Notes: a model not told the origin generated them from the sequence alone. A DNA stretch of 64,000 nucleotides from Mesorhizobium sp. (GCA_004963905.1 SUGL01000019.1:1-64000), one strand, 5' to 3'. Shown: positions 7,967 to 16,963, counted from the stretch's first letter. Numbers and translations are program-made.

Positions 7967-9205
7967 ATGAGCCTTCTTTGTGAAACCCCCAGCCTGTCCC
8001 GCCGCGCCGTGCTGATGAGCGGCGGCGCGCTGTTCGCCTGGGCCTATCTGCCGCGCTTCGCGCGCGCCGCCGACAATCGCGATCCGCGCCTGATCGTCAT
8101 CGTGCTGCGCGGCGCGCTGGACGGCCTGTCGACGATCGGTCCGGTCGGCGATCCCGACTATGCCGGCCTGCATGGCGACATCGCGCTCTCGCTCTCAGGC
8201 GCCAACCCGGCACTGCCGCTTAACGGTTTCTTCGCGCTCAATCCGGCTATGCCGGTGTTCGCTCGGCTGTTCAAGGCGGGCCAGGCGGCGGTGGTGCATG
8301 CTGCAGCCACAGGCTATCGTGACCGCTCGCATTTCGACGGCCAGGACGTGCTGGAAAGCGGCTTGCCCGGTCCCGGCAACGCCACCACCGGCTGGCTCAA
8401 CCGGGCGCTGGCCAACCTGCCGGCCGGCGACAGGATAGCGAAGGCCGGCGGGCTCGCGGTCGGGCCTTCGACGCCGCTGGTGATCCGAGGCTCCGCGCCC
8501 GTGCTCGGCTGGGCGCCGCAGGCGCTGCCGACGCCGGGCGATGCGCTGGCGGAGCGTGTGCTCGACCTCTACAACCATCGCGATCCGATGCTGGCGGCGG
8601 CGCTGCAGAAGGGACTCGACGCCGACCGGCTGGCGATGAGCGACCAGCTCGACGGCAAGATGAAGAAGCCCAGAGGCGGCCTCGACAACGTCGCCGGCAT
8701 GCGGCAGTCGGCGCAGGGCGCGGCGAAGCTGATGGCGGCCGATGATGGGCCGCGCATCGCGGCGCTGGCCTTCGACGGCTGGGACACGCATGTCAACGAA
8801 GGCGGCGCCACGGGGCGGCTCGCCAAGCTGCTCGGCGGCCTCGACGGCGCCTTCGAGGAATTCGAGAAAGGGCTTGTCTCGAGCTGGAAGGATACGGCAA
8901 TCGTCGCCATCACCGAATTCGGCCGCACCGCCCGCATCAACGGCACCGTCGGCACCGATCACGGCACCGGCACGGTGGTGCTTCTTGCCGGCGGCGCGAT
9001 CAAGGGCGGTCGCGTCATCGCCGACTGGCCCGGCCTGAAGCCGGCTCAGCTTTACGAAGGCCGCGACCTCGCGCCAACCAGCGACGTGCGCGCGGTGCTG
9101 AAGGGCCTGCTCGCCGACCAGTTCGGGCTTTCGGCGGCAGTGCTCGCTGACAAGGTGTTTCCGGAGTCGGGCGCGGTGAAGCCTATGCGGGATCTGGTGG
9201 CGTGA
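7967..9205 (+). CDS. DUF1501 family protein with Tat signal
   Basis: A 412-residue protein beginning with a twin-arginine signal (SRRAVLM, Arg12-Arg13, then a hydrophobic stretch and ARAAD), so it is exported folded. The body matches the DUF1501 family, related in fold to alkaline phosphatase/sulfatase enzymes: LIVIVLRGALDGLS, GHFDGQD-like (SHFDGQDVLESG), GWDTHVNEG, EFGRTARINGTVGTDHGTG. The Asp/His residues in these motifs could bind metal. It follows the DUF1800 gene in a two-gene operon. Function is unknown. Confidence 0.9.
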   Translation: MSLLCETPSLSRRAVLMSGGALFAWAYLPRFARAADNRDPRLIVIVLRGALDGLSTIGPVGDPDYAGLHGDIALSLSGANPALPLNGFFALNPAMPVFARLFKAGQAAVVHAAATGYRDRSHFDGQDVLESGLPGPGNATTGWLNRALANLPAGDRIAKAGGLAVGPSTPLVIRGSAPVLGWAPQALPTPGDALAERVLDLYNHRDPMLAAALQKGLDADRLAMSDQLDGKMKKPRGGLDNVAGMRQSAQGAAKLMAADDGPRIAALAFDGWDTHVNEGGATGRLAKLLGGLDGAFEEFEKGLVSSWKDTAIVAITEFGRTARINGTVGTDHGTGTVVLLAGGAIKGGRVIADWPGLKPAQLYEGRDLAPTSDVRAVLKGLLADQFGLSAAVLADKVFPESGAVKPMRDLVA

Positions 9206-9250
9206 GTTCTGGGCTTGCCCGTCAGCGATGAGCTTCGGCGCCCGTCAGTT

Positions 9251-9431
9251 CGTCATCCACGGGCGGAGCGGGAGCGAAGCGGACGCGGAGACCCGAGGAT
9301 CCATTCCGTTACCTTAATCGAAGGGGCGCAGCGGAGCAGAATTCTGCATCGGGGCAACGCCTCAACGTCACGGAATGGATCCTCGGGTCTGCGCCGCGTC
9401 GCTTCGCTCCTTGCTTCGCCCGTGGATGACG
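9251..9431. repeat. Intergenic inverted-repeat element D, copy 1
   Basis: Bounded by cgtcatccacggg and cccgtggatgacg, with inner inverted segments around gaggatccatt and aatggatcctc and a central cagaattctg palindrome. Two further copies lie at 32116-32294 and 36625-36801. It contains no gene and separates the DUF1501 gene from a leftward gene. Confidence 0.85.
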
Positions 9432-9518
9432 AGGCTGAGGGGCTTCGGCCAATCACGATTGCCGGCGCGAAGGTCCGCCGAATGAACCCCTGCATTGCAT
9501 GGGGGAACTCAGAAACAA

Positions 9519-9544
9519 CGCCCGCGCCGTTTCCGGAGCGGGCG
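9519..9544 (-). terminator. Rho-independent terminator of GCG/CRPN copy 2
   Basis: The stems CGCCCGC (9519-9525) and GCGGGCG (9538-9544) pair. Read on the minus strand the hairpin is followed by TTGTTTCT. It lies 22 bases after the stop codon of the leftward gene. Confidence 0.65.
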
Positions 9545-9565
9545 TCTGTCCCCAAAAAGCGATCA

Positions 9566-9826
9566 TCAGCTCCAATAGCCAGGATGCCAGCGGTGGTGAT
9601 ACCAGAAGCCCGGATGCCAATGGCGCGCCGGCCGGATGACCACGCGGCGGTTCGGCACACATCTGCCCCAGCGGTTCGCGTGCCAGCCGGGGCCGCAGCG
9701 CCAGCCGACGGTTTCGACCGGCAGCGGCGCGGCGCCGGGCTTGGCCATCGGCATGGCCTGCGCGCCGGCGGAGAGCATCAACGTGCCGGCGGCCAGCGCA
9801 AAGGGCAGAAAATATCTGGTGAGCAT
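9566..9826 (-). CDS. Small secreted GCG/CRPN-motif protein, copy 2
   Basis: An 86-residue protein with a signal peptide (about 1-24, ending AQA), the motif RCGPGWHANRWGRCVPNRR (43-61) and a His/Trp/Tyr-rich tail (HWHPGFWYHHRWHPGYWS). It is clearly paralogous to the gene at 6099 but faces the other way and has its own terminator. GGAG sits upstream of the ATG. Function is unknown. The first Gly of the GCG triplet is Arg here. Confidence 0.85.
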   Translation of the reverse strand: MLTRYFLPFALAAGTLMLSAGAQAMPMAKPGAAPLPVETVGWRCGPGWHANRWGRCVPNRRVVIRPARHWHPGFWYHHRWHPGYWS

Positions 9827-9852
9827 AAGGTTCGTCTCCGTGATTCATCCCT

Positions 9853-9871
9853 ACCTCCGTGAAACGGAGGT
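9853..9871. promoter_or_regulatory. Inverted repeat between iorB and GCG/CRPN copy 2
   Basis: ACCTCCGT (9853-9860) and ACGGAGGT (9864-9871) form a perfect 8-bp inverted repeat with spacer GAA, in the leader of the leftward small gene and 42 bases beyond the iorB stop. It could be an operator or the end-of-operon hairpin of iorAB. No T-run is visible. Confidence 0.4.
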
Positions 9872-9912
9872 CACGGCCGAATTCCGTCGGAGCGAGGTGG
9901 ATCACATGTTCG

Positions 9913-11496
9913 TTAGCGGGCGGCGGCTTCGTTGAGCGTCGCCACCGTCTTCAGCGCGCCGTCGAGCATATCGCCCTTCTCGTCCTTCAGCGCGGCCTCG
10001 CGCAACCGCCTGATCCAGTCGGCGGCGTCCTCGCGGCCCTTGAGCATGGGCAGCGCCGACAGCACGCGGTCGAATTTCGACTGAGCCCGCGCATGGGTGT
10101 CGCTGTAGCCCTTGATCAGGCGGCGGCAGTTCAGGATTTCCAGCCCAAGCGCATAATCGTCGCGCGCATGAGCGAGCGCCAGTTCGTACCAGCGTTCCAG
10201 ATGCTCGACCTCGACCTTGTGGCGCAGCAGGCGGCGGCGCCAGCGGCGCAGGCCGCCGATGAACCAGAGCATGGCGAAGCCGGCAAAACTATCGGTGCGG
10301 ATGTGGCGGCCGCGATTGATGCGGCGGTCGAGGAAGGCGGCGAGCTTGGGCCGGTCCTCGATATAGCTGCCGAGCCCCACCGGCAGCGTGCCGCAGAACT
10401 CCTCGATGCGCGGATGGAAATATTCGGTCACCTGCAGGACCGAACCTTCCTTAACGCCGACGTCCTTGCGCACGCGCCGGTCGCGGGTCGAGCGGGTCTT
10501 CAAATCGGCGACGCGGATCATGTCGTCATAGCACATGGCGTTCGCCAGATGTTTGGCGGCGGCGATCGACAGCGCATAGCCGCGCTCGGCGCTGTCCAGC
10601 GCGACGGCCTTGTCCAGCCGGTCGAGATATTCGCCGCCATAGGCGATGTCCTGGAAATCGACGACCTTCTTCAGGCCGCGTTCAGCCATGTCGCGCACCG
10701 GCGCCGGTATTGCTGCAACGCGGGCGGCGAGTTCCTGCCAGCCCTTCAGCAGGATCCCCGGCCCGCTGACCGTTGCCGAGCGGGCTTCGGTAGCGGCTGG
10801 TTTCGCCGCTGCCTTGTCGCTCGCCGGCGCGGCGGCGACGGCGCGCGCGCGGTCATAGGCGGCGCCGAAGGCGGCAAGGCTCGCCTTGACGCCGCGGCCG
10901 CCGGCGCCGATCGCCTCCTCATAGCTTTCGCGGGTGAAGGGCAGCGCGTCGGAGCCGGCCAGGGCGCCGAGCAGGCTGGCCGAGATCATGGTGCCGTTCT
11001 CGGCGGCGATCTTCTCCATGTCGAAGGCGATGAAGCGCTTGGCCGCAGCCTTAGCCGTCGCGTGCACCTTCTCCGACGAGGCGCGGCCGTCGCCCGGCTC
11101 GATCTTTTCCGAGACGGCGGCGATGCGGTGCGAGGAAGCGATCAGCGTCGTGCGCTCGGGCGTGACGAAGCCGCGGATGATGGCACGGCCGGCTTCCATC
11201 AGCTCGGCGGCGATCAATATGTCGACGTCGCCCTGCGAGGGCGACAGCGCGAAGACCGGCAGCCGGCCGGTGTCGCGGGCCATCTCGATGTAATAGATCG
11301 TTGCTCCGGTGCGCTGGGCGACGCCCGCCACCGAGGTCGATTGCGCGATGTAGCCGCTGCGCTCGGCGACGTCGGTGATCCAGTCGGCGAGCACGCCGCC
11401 GCCCTGGCCGCCGACAGCGAGCACGGCAAGCTTGATGACGCGCGCGTCATCGGCGGCGCCCGATTTCGGGCGAAGGGGTGAAGCCTGGTCAAGCAT
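9913..11496 (-). CDS. iorB: Indolepyruvate ferredoxin oxidoreductase, beta-subunit family (extended)
   Basis: The 527-residue protein has the 2-oxoacid:acceptor oxidoreductase gamma-type domain at the N-terminus (LAVLAVGGQGGGVLADW, about residues 27-43; GVAQRTGA) and a long C-terminal extension (about 300 residues) like the DUF6537 region of fused alphaproteobacterial IorB proteins. With IorA it oxidatively decarboxylates arylpyruvates such as indolepyruvate to aryl-acetyl-CoA using ferredoxin. It overlaps iorA by 8 bases. The extension is absent from the short archaeal IorB. The true physiological substrate here is not shown by sequence. Confidence 0.88.
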   Translation of the reverse strand: MLDQASPLRPKSGAADDARVIKLAVLAVGGQGGGVLADWITDVAERSGYIAQSTSVAGVAQRTGATIYYIEMARDTGRLPVFALSPSQGDVDILIAAELMEAGRAIIRGFVTPERTTLIASSHRIAAVSEKIEPGDGRASSEKVHATAKAAAKRFIAFDMEKIAAENGTMISASLLGALAGSDALPFTRESYEEAIGAGGRGVKASLAAFGAAYDRARAVAAAPASDKAAAKPAATEARSATVSGPGILLKGWQELAARVAAIPAPVRDMAERGLKKVVDFQDIAYGGEYLDRLDKAVALDSAERGYALSIAAAKHLANAMCYDDMIRVADLKTRSTRDRRVRKDVGVKEGSVLQVTEYFHPRIEEFCGTLPVGLGSYIEDRPKLAAFLDRRINRGRHIRTDSFAGFAMLWFIGGLRRWRRRLLRHKVEVEHLERWYELALAHARDDYALGLEILNCRRLIKGYSDTHARAQSKFDRVLSALPMLKGREDAADWIRRLREAALKDEKGDMLDGALKTVATLNEAAAR

Positions 11497-13642
11497 CGGC
11501 GAACATCAGGCGGCGGCTCTCGCGGCGGCGCTGCAAAAGGCCGATCACGGCGCGGCGCGTGCTTTCGAGGAATCGGTCCCAGCGGCTCGGATTGTGCACC
11601 ACGTCGGCGCGGTAGAAAGACGGGCAGAGCACTGCCGCATCCGCCACCTCGCCGCAGTTGCCGCAGCCGACGCAGTTCTGGTCGATCGATGCCACAGGAT
11701 CGTCGCGCAGCGGATCGTCGAGCGTCTTCACCGACAGCGACGGGCAGCCCGATAGCCGCATGCAGGCGTGGTCGCCGGTGCAGACGTCCTCGTCGACGCC
11801 GAATTTCGGCTTGACGACGCGCTCCCCCCCTTTGATCGCCTTGTCGACCAGCGGCTTCTCGCGGCGCTGGCGGTTGAGCATGCATTCGGAGGAGGCGACG
11901 ATGACCTTCGGCCCCTTCTCCTCGGTGGTCAGCGCCTCGCGCAGCGCGGCTCGCATCTTGCCGACATCGTAGGTGCGGTCGATGTGGCGCAGCCATTTGA
12001 CGCCCATGCCCTTCACGGCTTCATCGATGGGATGTTTGGTCGACTTCGTTTTGTTGTTGGCGCGCGAGGACAGGATGTCCTGGCCGCCGGTGGCGGCGGA
12101 GTAAAAATTGTCGACGATGACGATGACGCCGTCGTTCTTGTTGAAGACGGCGTTGCCGATCGAAGACGTCAGGCCGTTGTGCCAGAAGCCGCCGTCGCCG
12201 ACGAAGGAGATCGAGCGGCGTTTGGCTTCCGGCGAATTGAAGGCGGAAGCCGAGGCCGGGCCAAGACCATAGCCCATGGTGGTGGCGCCAAGCTCGAAGG
12301 GCGGCATGATCGAGAACAGATGGCAGCCTATGTCGGATGCGATGTGGTGCTTGCCGAGCTCCTGCTCGACCAGTTTTGTCGCGGCAAATATCGGCCGCTC
12401 GGGACAGCCGACGCAGAAGCCCGGCGGGCGGCCAGGGACGACATTGATGAGATCGGCCGTATCGACGCCCTCGCCCAGCTTGTTCGGCGCGCGAACCTCG
12501 CCCGGCAGCAGATGCGGGGCATAGGCGCGCAGAAAGGAGCCTATGCCGTCGAGCATCACCTGTCCGGTATATTCGCCGGCCATCGGCAGATGCTCCTTGC
12601 CGACCAGCTTGGTGCCGCGGCCGGCCTTGTGCAGCATCGCCGCGAAAGCCTGCTCGATATAGTTGGGCTGGCCTTCCTCGACCACCAGCACCGCCTGCTT
12701 GCCTTCGCAGAAGGCGAGGAATTCGTCGTCGATGAGCGGATAGACGGCGTTCAAGACGTAGAGCGGCACGTCGGTGTCGCCATAGGTGTCGGCAAGGCCG
12801 AGCCGCTGCAGCGCGCGGACGACGGAATTGTACATGCCGCCCTGCATGACGATGCCGACCGAGCCGTGATCGGAGCCGAAGATCTCGTTGATCTTGCGCT
12901 CGCGGATGAAATCGACCGCCGCCGGCCAGCGCTTCGCGACCTTCTCCTTCTCGTGCAGGAACGATGCCGGCGGCAGCACGATGCGGCCGGTGTCGCGCCG
13001 CGGCGCGGCAAGCGCGTCGGCGACCGACATTGGCGGGCGCTTGTTGTCCTTGGCGATGAAATGGCCATGGACATGGCAGCAGCGGATGCGCACCTGCAGC
13101 ATGACCGGCGTGTTGGAAGCCTCCGACAGCTCGAAGCCGTCCTCGACCGCCTTGACGATGGAAGGCAGGTTCGGGCGCGGATCGAGCAGCCAGACCTGGC
13201 TCTTCATGGCGAAGGCATGGCTGCGCTCCTGCATGATCGAGGAGCCTTCGCCATAGTCCTCGCCGACGATGATCAGCGCGCCGCCGGTGACGCCGCCGGA
13301 TGCGAGGTTGGCGAGCGCATCGGAAGCGACGTTGGTGCCGACCGTCGACTTGAAGGTGGCCGCACCCCGGATCGGATAGTGCACGGAGGCGGCGAGCATG
13401 GCAGTGGCGGTCGCCTCCGAGGCGCTCGCCTCGAAATGCACGCCGAGCTCGCCCAGAATGTCCTGCGCGTCGGCGAGCACGTCCATCAGATGGCTGATCG
13501 GCGCGCCCTGATAGCCGCCGACATAGCCGACGCCGCATTGCAGCAGCGCCTTGGTGATGGCGAGGATGCCTTCGCCCGCGAATTCCTGGCCGGCGCCGAG
13601 CCTCAGCTTTTCGACTTCCTTGGCAAAAGACCGTTCGGCCAT
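11489..13642 (-). CDS. iorA: Indolepyruvate ferredoxin oxidoreductase, alpha-subunit family
   Basis: A 717-residue thiamine-diphosphate enzyme. The N-terminal half holds the pyrimidine-binding domain (GYQGAPISHLMD, EASASEATATAML). The middle has the C-terminal TPP domain with CVGCPERP, DIGCHLF and the GDGGFWHNGLTS diphosphate/Mg site. Near the C-terminus ferredoxin-like cysteine motifs occur (CVGCGNCGEVAD). It forms the catalytic complex with IorB in the cytoplasm. AAGGAGG precedes the ATG. It lies 49 bases after the MarR gene in the leftward operon. Annotation as indolepyruvate enzyme rests on family; phenylpyruvate-like substrates are possible. Confidence 0.9.
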   Translation of the reverse strand: MAERSFAKEVEKLRLGAGQEFAGEGILAITKALLQCGVGYVGGYQGAPISHLMDVLADAQDILGELGVHFEASASEATATAMLAASVHYPIRGAATFKSTVGTNVASDALANLASGGVTGGALIIVGEDYGEGSSIMQERSHAFAMKSQVWLLDPRPNLPSIVKAVEDGFELSEASNTPVMLQVRIRCCHVHGHFIAKDNKRPPMSVADALAAPRRDTGRIVLPPASFLHEKEKVAKRWPAAVDFIRERKINEIFGSDHGSVGIVMQGGMYNSVVRALQRLGLADTYGDTDVPLYVLNAVYPLIDDEFLAFCEGKQAVLVVEEGQPNYIEQAFAAMLHKAGRGTKLVGKEHLPMAGEYTGQVMLDGIGSFLRAYAPHLLPGEVRAPNKLGEGVDTADLINVVPGRPPGFCVGCPERPIFAATKLVEQELGKHHIASDIGCHLFSIMPPFELGATTMGYGLGPASASAFNSPEAKRRSISFVGDGGFWHNGLTSSIGNAVFNKNDGVIVIVDNFYSAATGGQDILSSRANNKTKSTKHPIDEAVKGMGVKWLRHIDRTYDVGKMRAALREALTTEEKGPKVIVASSECMLNRQRREKPLVDKAIKGGERVVKPKFGVDEDVCTGDHACMRLSGCPSLSVKTLDDPLRDDPVASIDQNCVGCGNCGEVADAAVLCPSFYRADVVHNPSRWDRFLESTRRAVIGLLQRRRESRRLMFADA

Positions 13643-13691
13643 CTCTGCCTCCTTCCGTTGCCGCTCCTGGTCGGCGGCGCGTACGTCAAAC

Positions 13692-14174
13692 TCAAATGTC
13701 GTGCTTGCGGATGTTCTTCAGCATCTTCTGCAGAATCGCGATCAGCGCGGCATATTCGGCATCGTCGACGCCGTCGAACATGGCCTCGAAGGCGTCGTGC
13801 ATGGCCGGCCAGGCGCGGGTGAACAGCGCGCGGCCGTCATCGGTCAGGAACACATGGCGGAAGCGGCTGTCGGTGACGCCCTGCTCGCGCCGCACCAGGC
13901 CCTGGCCTTCCAGCGTGTCAAGCGTGCGGCTCAAGGTCGACTGCTCGATGACCGTGTAGACCGAGAGGTCGTTCACGGTGACGCCGTCGGTGACCGAGAG
14001 CACGGCGAGCGTCCGCACCTGCGGAATGGTCAGGCCCTGCTTGCGGAAATCCTCGCGCAAGGTGGCGTTGTAGCGGCCCATGATGCGGTTCATCAGATAG
14101 GGCGCGAATTGCTGCAGGCCGATCTGGCCAAGGGTCGAGATGCGCTGGCGCTTTTCCGGAAGCTTCTGCTCCAT
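13692..14174 (-). CDS. MarR-family transcriptional regulator (leftward catabolic operon)
   Basis: A 160-residue MarR protein. Its winged helix is seen as LTIPQVRTLAVLS, VNDLSVYTVIEQSTLSRTLDTLEGQGLVRRE (recognition helix and wing, about residues 48-100) followed by dimerisation helices. Such regulators usually repress aromatic-catabolism operons and release DNA on binding the phenolic, CoA-ester or indole-type substrate. Its start overlaps the stop of the upstream flavoprotein by one base (TGATG), so it is part of the operon it probably controls. The likeliest target is the divergent promoter near 16.9 kb. Confidence 0.9.
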   Translation of the reverse strand: MEQKLPEKRQRISTLGQIGLQQFAPYLMNRIMGRYNATLREDFRKQGLTIPQVRTLAVLSVTDGVTVNDLSVYTVIEQSTLSRTLDTLEGQGLVRREQGVTDSRFRHVFLTDDGRALFTRAWPAMHDAFEAMFDGVDDAEYAALIAILQKMLKNIRKHDI

Positions 14175-15745
14175 CAGAGCCTCCCCGCCAGCAGGAACCC
14201 GGAGCCGCCGCCGAGGCCGGCGCCCGGATGGGTCGAGGCGCCGATATGGTAGAGGCCTCGGATGCCGGTCTCATGGTTGCGGCTTGCCTTGAACGGCCGC
14301 CACAGGAAGGACTGGTCGATGGTCGACGAGCCGCCATAGGGATCGCCGCCGACAAGGTTGATGTTCATTGCCTCCAGATCGGCCGGCGAATAGGCGCGGC
14401 GCGCGATCACAATTTCGCTGAAGCCATCGATGTGGCTGGCAAGGATCGCCTCGATCCTGTCGGCGTAGGCTTCGCGCAATGCGTCGCTCCATTGTCCGTC
14501 AGCCGGCGTTTCCAACCGGCCCGCCGCATCGCCTTTGATAACGCGCGGTGCCTCGGGCAGTTGCAGCCACAGGATCGCCTTGCCTTCCGGGCAGCGCGAG
14601 GGATCGAGCGCGTGCGGCTGGCCGACGCAGATCGTCGGCACTTCGGGCAGCAGGCCGCGCACCGCCTCGTTGCAGGCTTTCGAGACGCCATCCAAGCCCG
14701 GCGTCAGATGCAGCAGCGCCACCTTGTCGAGGCCTTCGCCGCGCCAGGCCGGCGGATTGTTCAGCGCGTAGTGAATCTGGAAGTTACCCTTGCCGTAGCG
14801 ATATTTCAGCGTCGCCTCAGCGGCCGCCGCCGGCGCATCCTTGCCAAGCAGGCGGCTGTAAAGCTGCGTCGGCGTCACCGAGCAGATGACGCTCCTCGCC
14901 GCCGTCAGCGTTTCGCCAGAGGCGAGGCGCACGCCGCTGGCGCGGCCGCCGCTCTGGACGATCGAGGCAACGTCGGCGTTGACGCGGATTTCGCCGCCGC
15001 GTTCCTTGATCAGCGCCTCGAAGGCGGAGAGCAGGTTCTTCGCGCCGCCCTTGACGATCGGCGCGCCGGCCGCCTCCAGCGCGAAGGCTATGACCTTGGC
15101 GATCTGGCCGGAAAAGGCGTCTTCCGGCCCGAGCCCGGCATGCAGCACCCAGGGCGCCCAGAGCGCGCGGACGGTTTCCGACTTGTAAGTCGTTTCCAAC
15201 CAACCCCGCGCGGGCACCAGCGCCTCGCCCATGAAGGCGGCAAGGCTGCGCGGACCGCGCCGCCAGGCCTCGCCGGCGATGAGCTTCGTCGTCGGATAGG
15301 ACCAGAGCGCGCCGCCGAGCAGGCCGAACAGCAACCCGGCATTGCGCTCTATATCGCCGACATCGCCACCGTGACGGTCGCCGTCGCCGGAGGCAATTGC
15401 GTTCAGCGCGGCGATGTTGGCGGCGCGGTCGGTGGTGAGCACGGCATGGCTGCCGTCGGGCCTGAGCACGCCGGTGGGCGTCGCGGTATGACAGAACTCC
15501 AGCCCGTGCCGCACAAGGTCCTTGCCAAGCGCCGCAAAGGCCGGCGAGGTGATGAACAGCACGAAGGTCGTCGCCATCACGTCATGGACGAAGCCGGGCA
15601 CTGTCGCCTCCTCGGTGCGCATGCAGCCGCCGATGCGGTCGTTACGCTCGAGGACGAGCACCTTGGCGCCCTTGGCGCCCAGCATTGCCGCGCAGACCAG
15701 GGCGTTGATGCCGCTGCCGACGATGATGTGATCGGCGGCGGTCAT
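14174..15745 (-). CDS. FAD-dependent oxidoreductase, phytoene-desaturase-like, paralogue 1
   Basis: A 523-residue flavoprotein with an N-terminal Rossmann FAD site (IIVGSGINALVCAAMLG, then KVLVLERNDRIGG) and the C-terminal GASTHPGAGLGGGSGFLLAG flavin-contact segment typical of the phytoene-desaturase/PYROXD2-like amine-oxidase superfamily. Not a carotenoid gene by context: no other carotenoid genes are near. It probably oxidises a ring or C-N/C-C bond of the cluster's substrate. An ATG at 15775 is in frame, but the ATG at 15745 has GGAG seven bases upstream. A paralogue sits at 16964. Element A (15792-15971) lies between it and the cyclase gene. Confidence 0.85.
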   Translation of the reverse strand: MTAADHIIVGSGINALVCAAMLGAKGAKVLVLERNDRIGGCMRTEEATVPGFVHDVMATTFVLFITSPAFAALGKDLVRHGLEFCHTATPTGVLRPDGSHAVLTTDRAANIAALNAIASGDGDRHGGDVGDIERNAGLLFGLLGGALWSYPTTKLIAGEAWRRGPRSLAAFMGEALVPARGWLETTYKSETVRALWAPWVLHAGLGPEDAFSGQIAKVIAFALEAAGAPIVKGGAKNLLSAFEALIKERGGEIRVNADVASIVQSGGRASGVRLASGETLTAARSVICSVTPTQLYSRLLGKDAPAAAAEATLKYRYGKGNFQIHYALNNPPAWRGEGLDKVALLHLTPGLDGVSKACNEAVRGLLPEVPTICVGQPHALDPSRCPEGKAILWLQLPEAPRVIKGDAAGRLETPADGQWSDALREAYADRIEAILASHIDGFSEIVIARRAYSPADLEAMNINLVGGDPYGGSSTIDQSFLWRPFKASRNHETGIRGLYHIGASTHPGAGLGGGSGFLLAGRL

Positions 15746-15791
15746 TGGATGCTCCGAGGTGACAGGAAGTGACATTCGATCGCATGGGTTG

Positions 15792-15971
15792 GCGCTCTAC
15801 GGCGCCCCCCTCTGCCCTGCCGGGCATCTCCCCCACAAGGGGGGAGATCAGATGTCGCGTCGGCTTTCGCTAACCTCCGAGGTTGCAGGACGGCATGAGG
15901 CGCCAAAGCTGCCGATCTCCCCCCTTGTGGGGGAGATGTCCGGCAGGACAGAGGGGGGCGCCGTAGAGCGC
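15792..15971. repeat. MITE-like inverted-repeat element A, copy 2
   Basis: Two 58-base arms (15792-15849 and 15914-15971) are inverted repeats of each other with only two mismatches, separated by 64 bases. The outer end is gcgctctacggcgcc. The inner 64 bases match, in opposite orientation, the interior of the copy at 29101-29271 (agatgtcgcg against agacgtcgcc and so on), so this is a mobile-type element rather than a chance hairpin. It sits between two genes of the same strand. Confidence 0.9.
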
Positions 15972-16054
15972 TGACGCTCCAAGACGGCCACCTCGACCTC
16001 GTCATCACTTCATCGCCCGCAAGCATGATCTTCTCCCGAAGACCGCCACCTCGC

Positions 16055-16846
16055 CTATTTGCCCGGCACCAGCGCCAGCGCGCGGATCGGGCTGCCGGTG
16101 CCGTGCTCGATCTTGAGCGGGGCGGCGATCAGGATCGCGCCTTTTGGCGGCAGCTGGTCGAGATTGCAGAGGCTGGCCAGCCCGTAGCGGTTGGCCTTGT
16201 GCATCAGCGTGTGCGCGGGAAACGGCGGCTCCATGCCGCCGGCCTTGCCGGCATCGGTGCCGATCGTCTCCGAGCCCCAGCCCTTGATGTCCTTGCTGAT
16301 CAGGAACTGGATGGCTTCCGCCGTCGGTCCCGGCGTATGCGGGCCGGTCTCGTTGGCGTTGAGGAACTCGGCTTCCGAACCGTTGCGCTTGTACCAGTCG
16401 GTGCGCATCACTACCCATTCGCCGGGGTTGATGGCGCCGTGCTGGGCTTCCCACGCCTTGATGTGGTCGACGGTGAGCAGGAAGTCGTGGTCGGCGGCGG
16501 CTTCCTTGGAGCAGTCGATGACGTTGACAGGCCCGACGAAATTCTGCGCCGGAATGGTGTCGGTGGCACCGTCCGGGTAGTCCTTGCCGGTGATCCAGTG
16601 CTGCGGCGCGTCGAAGTGCGTGCCCGAATGCTCGCCGAGCTTCAGCCAGTTCCAGGCCCACCACGGGCCGTTCTTGTCATATTTGGAGATCGAGTGGATC
16701 TCGACCTTCGGCGTGTCGACCGCGAGTTCCGGCGGCAGCTTGATCAGCGGCGTGTCCGGTCCGAGCGGCGCCGACAGATCGACCACCTTGATGGCGCCCG
16801 AAAGCAGCTGGCCGGCGACCTCGCCGAGGAGTTTCTGCGTGTCCAT
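16055..16846 (-). CDS. Cyclase / kynurenine-formamidase-like metal hydrolase
   Basis: A 263-residue member of the cyclase family (PF04199 type) with the metal-binding signature HSGTHFDAPQHW (about residues 73-84) and the early VVDLSAPLGPDTP segment. Members hydrolyse amides such as N-formylkynurenine, or act in isatin hydrolysis; all are Mn/Zn-type enzymes. In this cluster, hydrolysis of a formamide or a lactam such as an isatin-like ring would fit indole breakdown (inference). It begins the leftward operon, divergent from the second flavoprotein gene. The ATG has GGGAACAGG upstream. Exact substrate unknown. Confidence 0.87.
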   Translation of the reverse strand: MDTQKLLGEVAGQLLSGAIKVVDLSAPLGPDTPLIKLPPELAVDTPKVEIHSISKYDKNGPWWAWNWLKLGEHSGTHFDAPQHWITGKDYPDGATDTIPAQNFVGPVNVIDCSKEAAADHDFLLTVDHIKAWEAQHGAINPGEWVVMRTDWYKRNGSEAEFLNANETGPHTPGPTAEAIQFLISKDIKGWGSETIGTDAGKAGGMEPPFPAHTLMHKANRYGLASLCNLDQLPPKGAILIAAPLKIEHGTGSPIRALALVPGK

Positions 16847-16963
16847 GGTCCTGTTCCCTCTTGTTCGTGACCTTCAAGGCTCGTTGCGGCCCTTAATATC
16901 CTACTAGACGAAAACATATGCATCTGCAATTATCTTTAAGCATAAAGCATTTTGGGGAGGGGC
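16847..16963. promoter_or_regulatory. Divergent AT-rich promoter region of the aromatic cluster
   Basis: This 117-base region separates the leftward cyclase operon from the rightward flavoprotein-transporter operon. It is much richer in A/T than the surroundings and contains an inverted repeat CTTTA-AGCA-TAAAG (16934-16947) plus ATGCAT (16918-16923). Both operons probably start here, and a MarR dimer could control both. The operator choice is inference. Confidence 0.55.

Noticed and set aside
11768..13822. A 684-codon plus-strand frame opposite iorA
   Set aside because: Exact antisense of a well-supported family gene, composition typical of GC-rich shadows.
14228..15772. A 514-codon plus-strand frame
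   Set aside because: Antisense of the flavoprotein gene, low-complexity Arg/Ala/Gly composition.
15792..15971. Rho-independent terminator
   Set aside because: The arms are far too long (58 bases) and the interior matches another copy, so it is a repeat element; it may still affect transcription.
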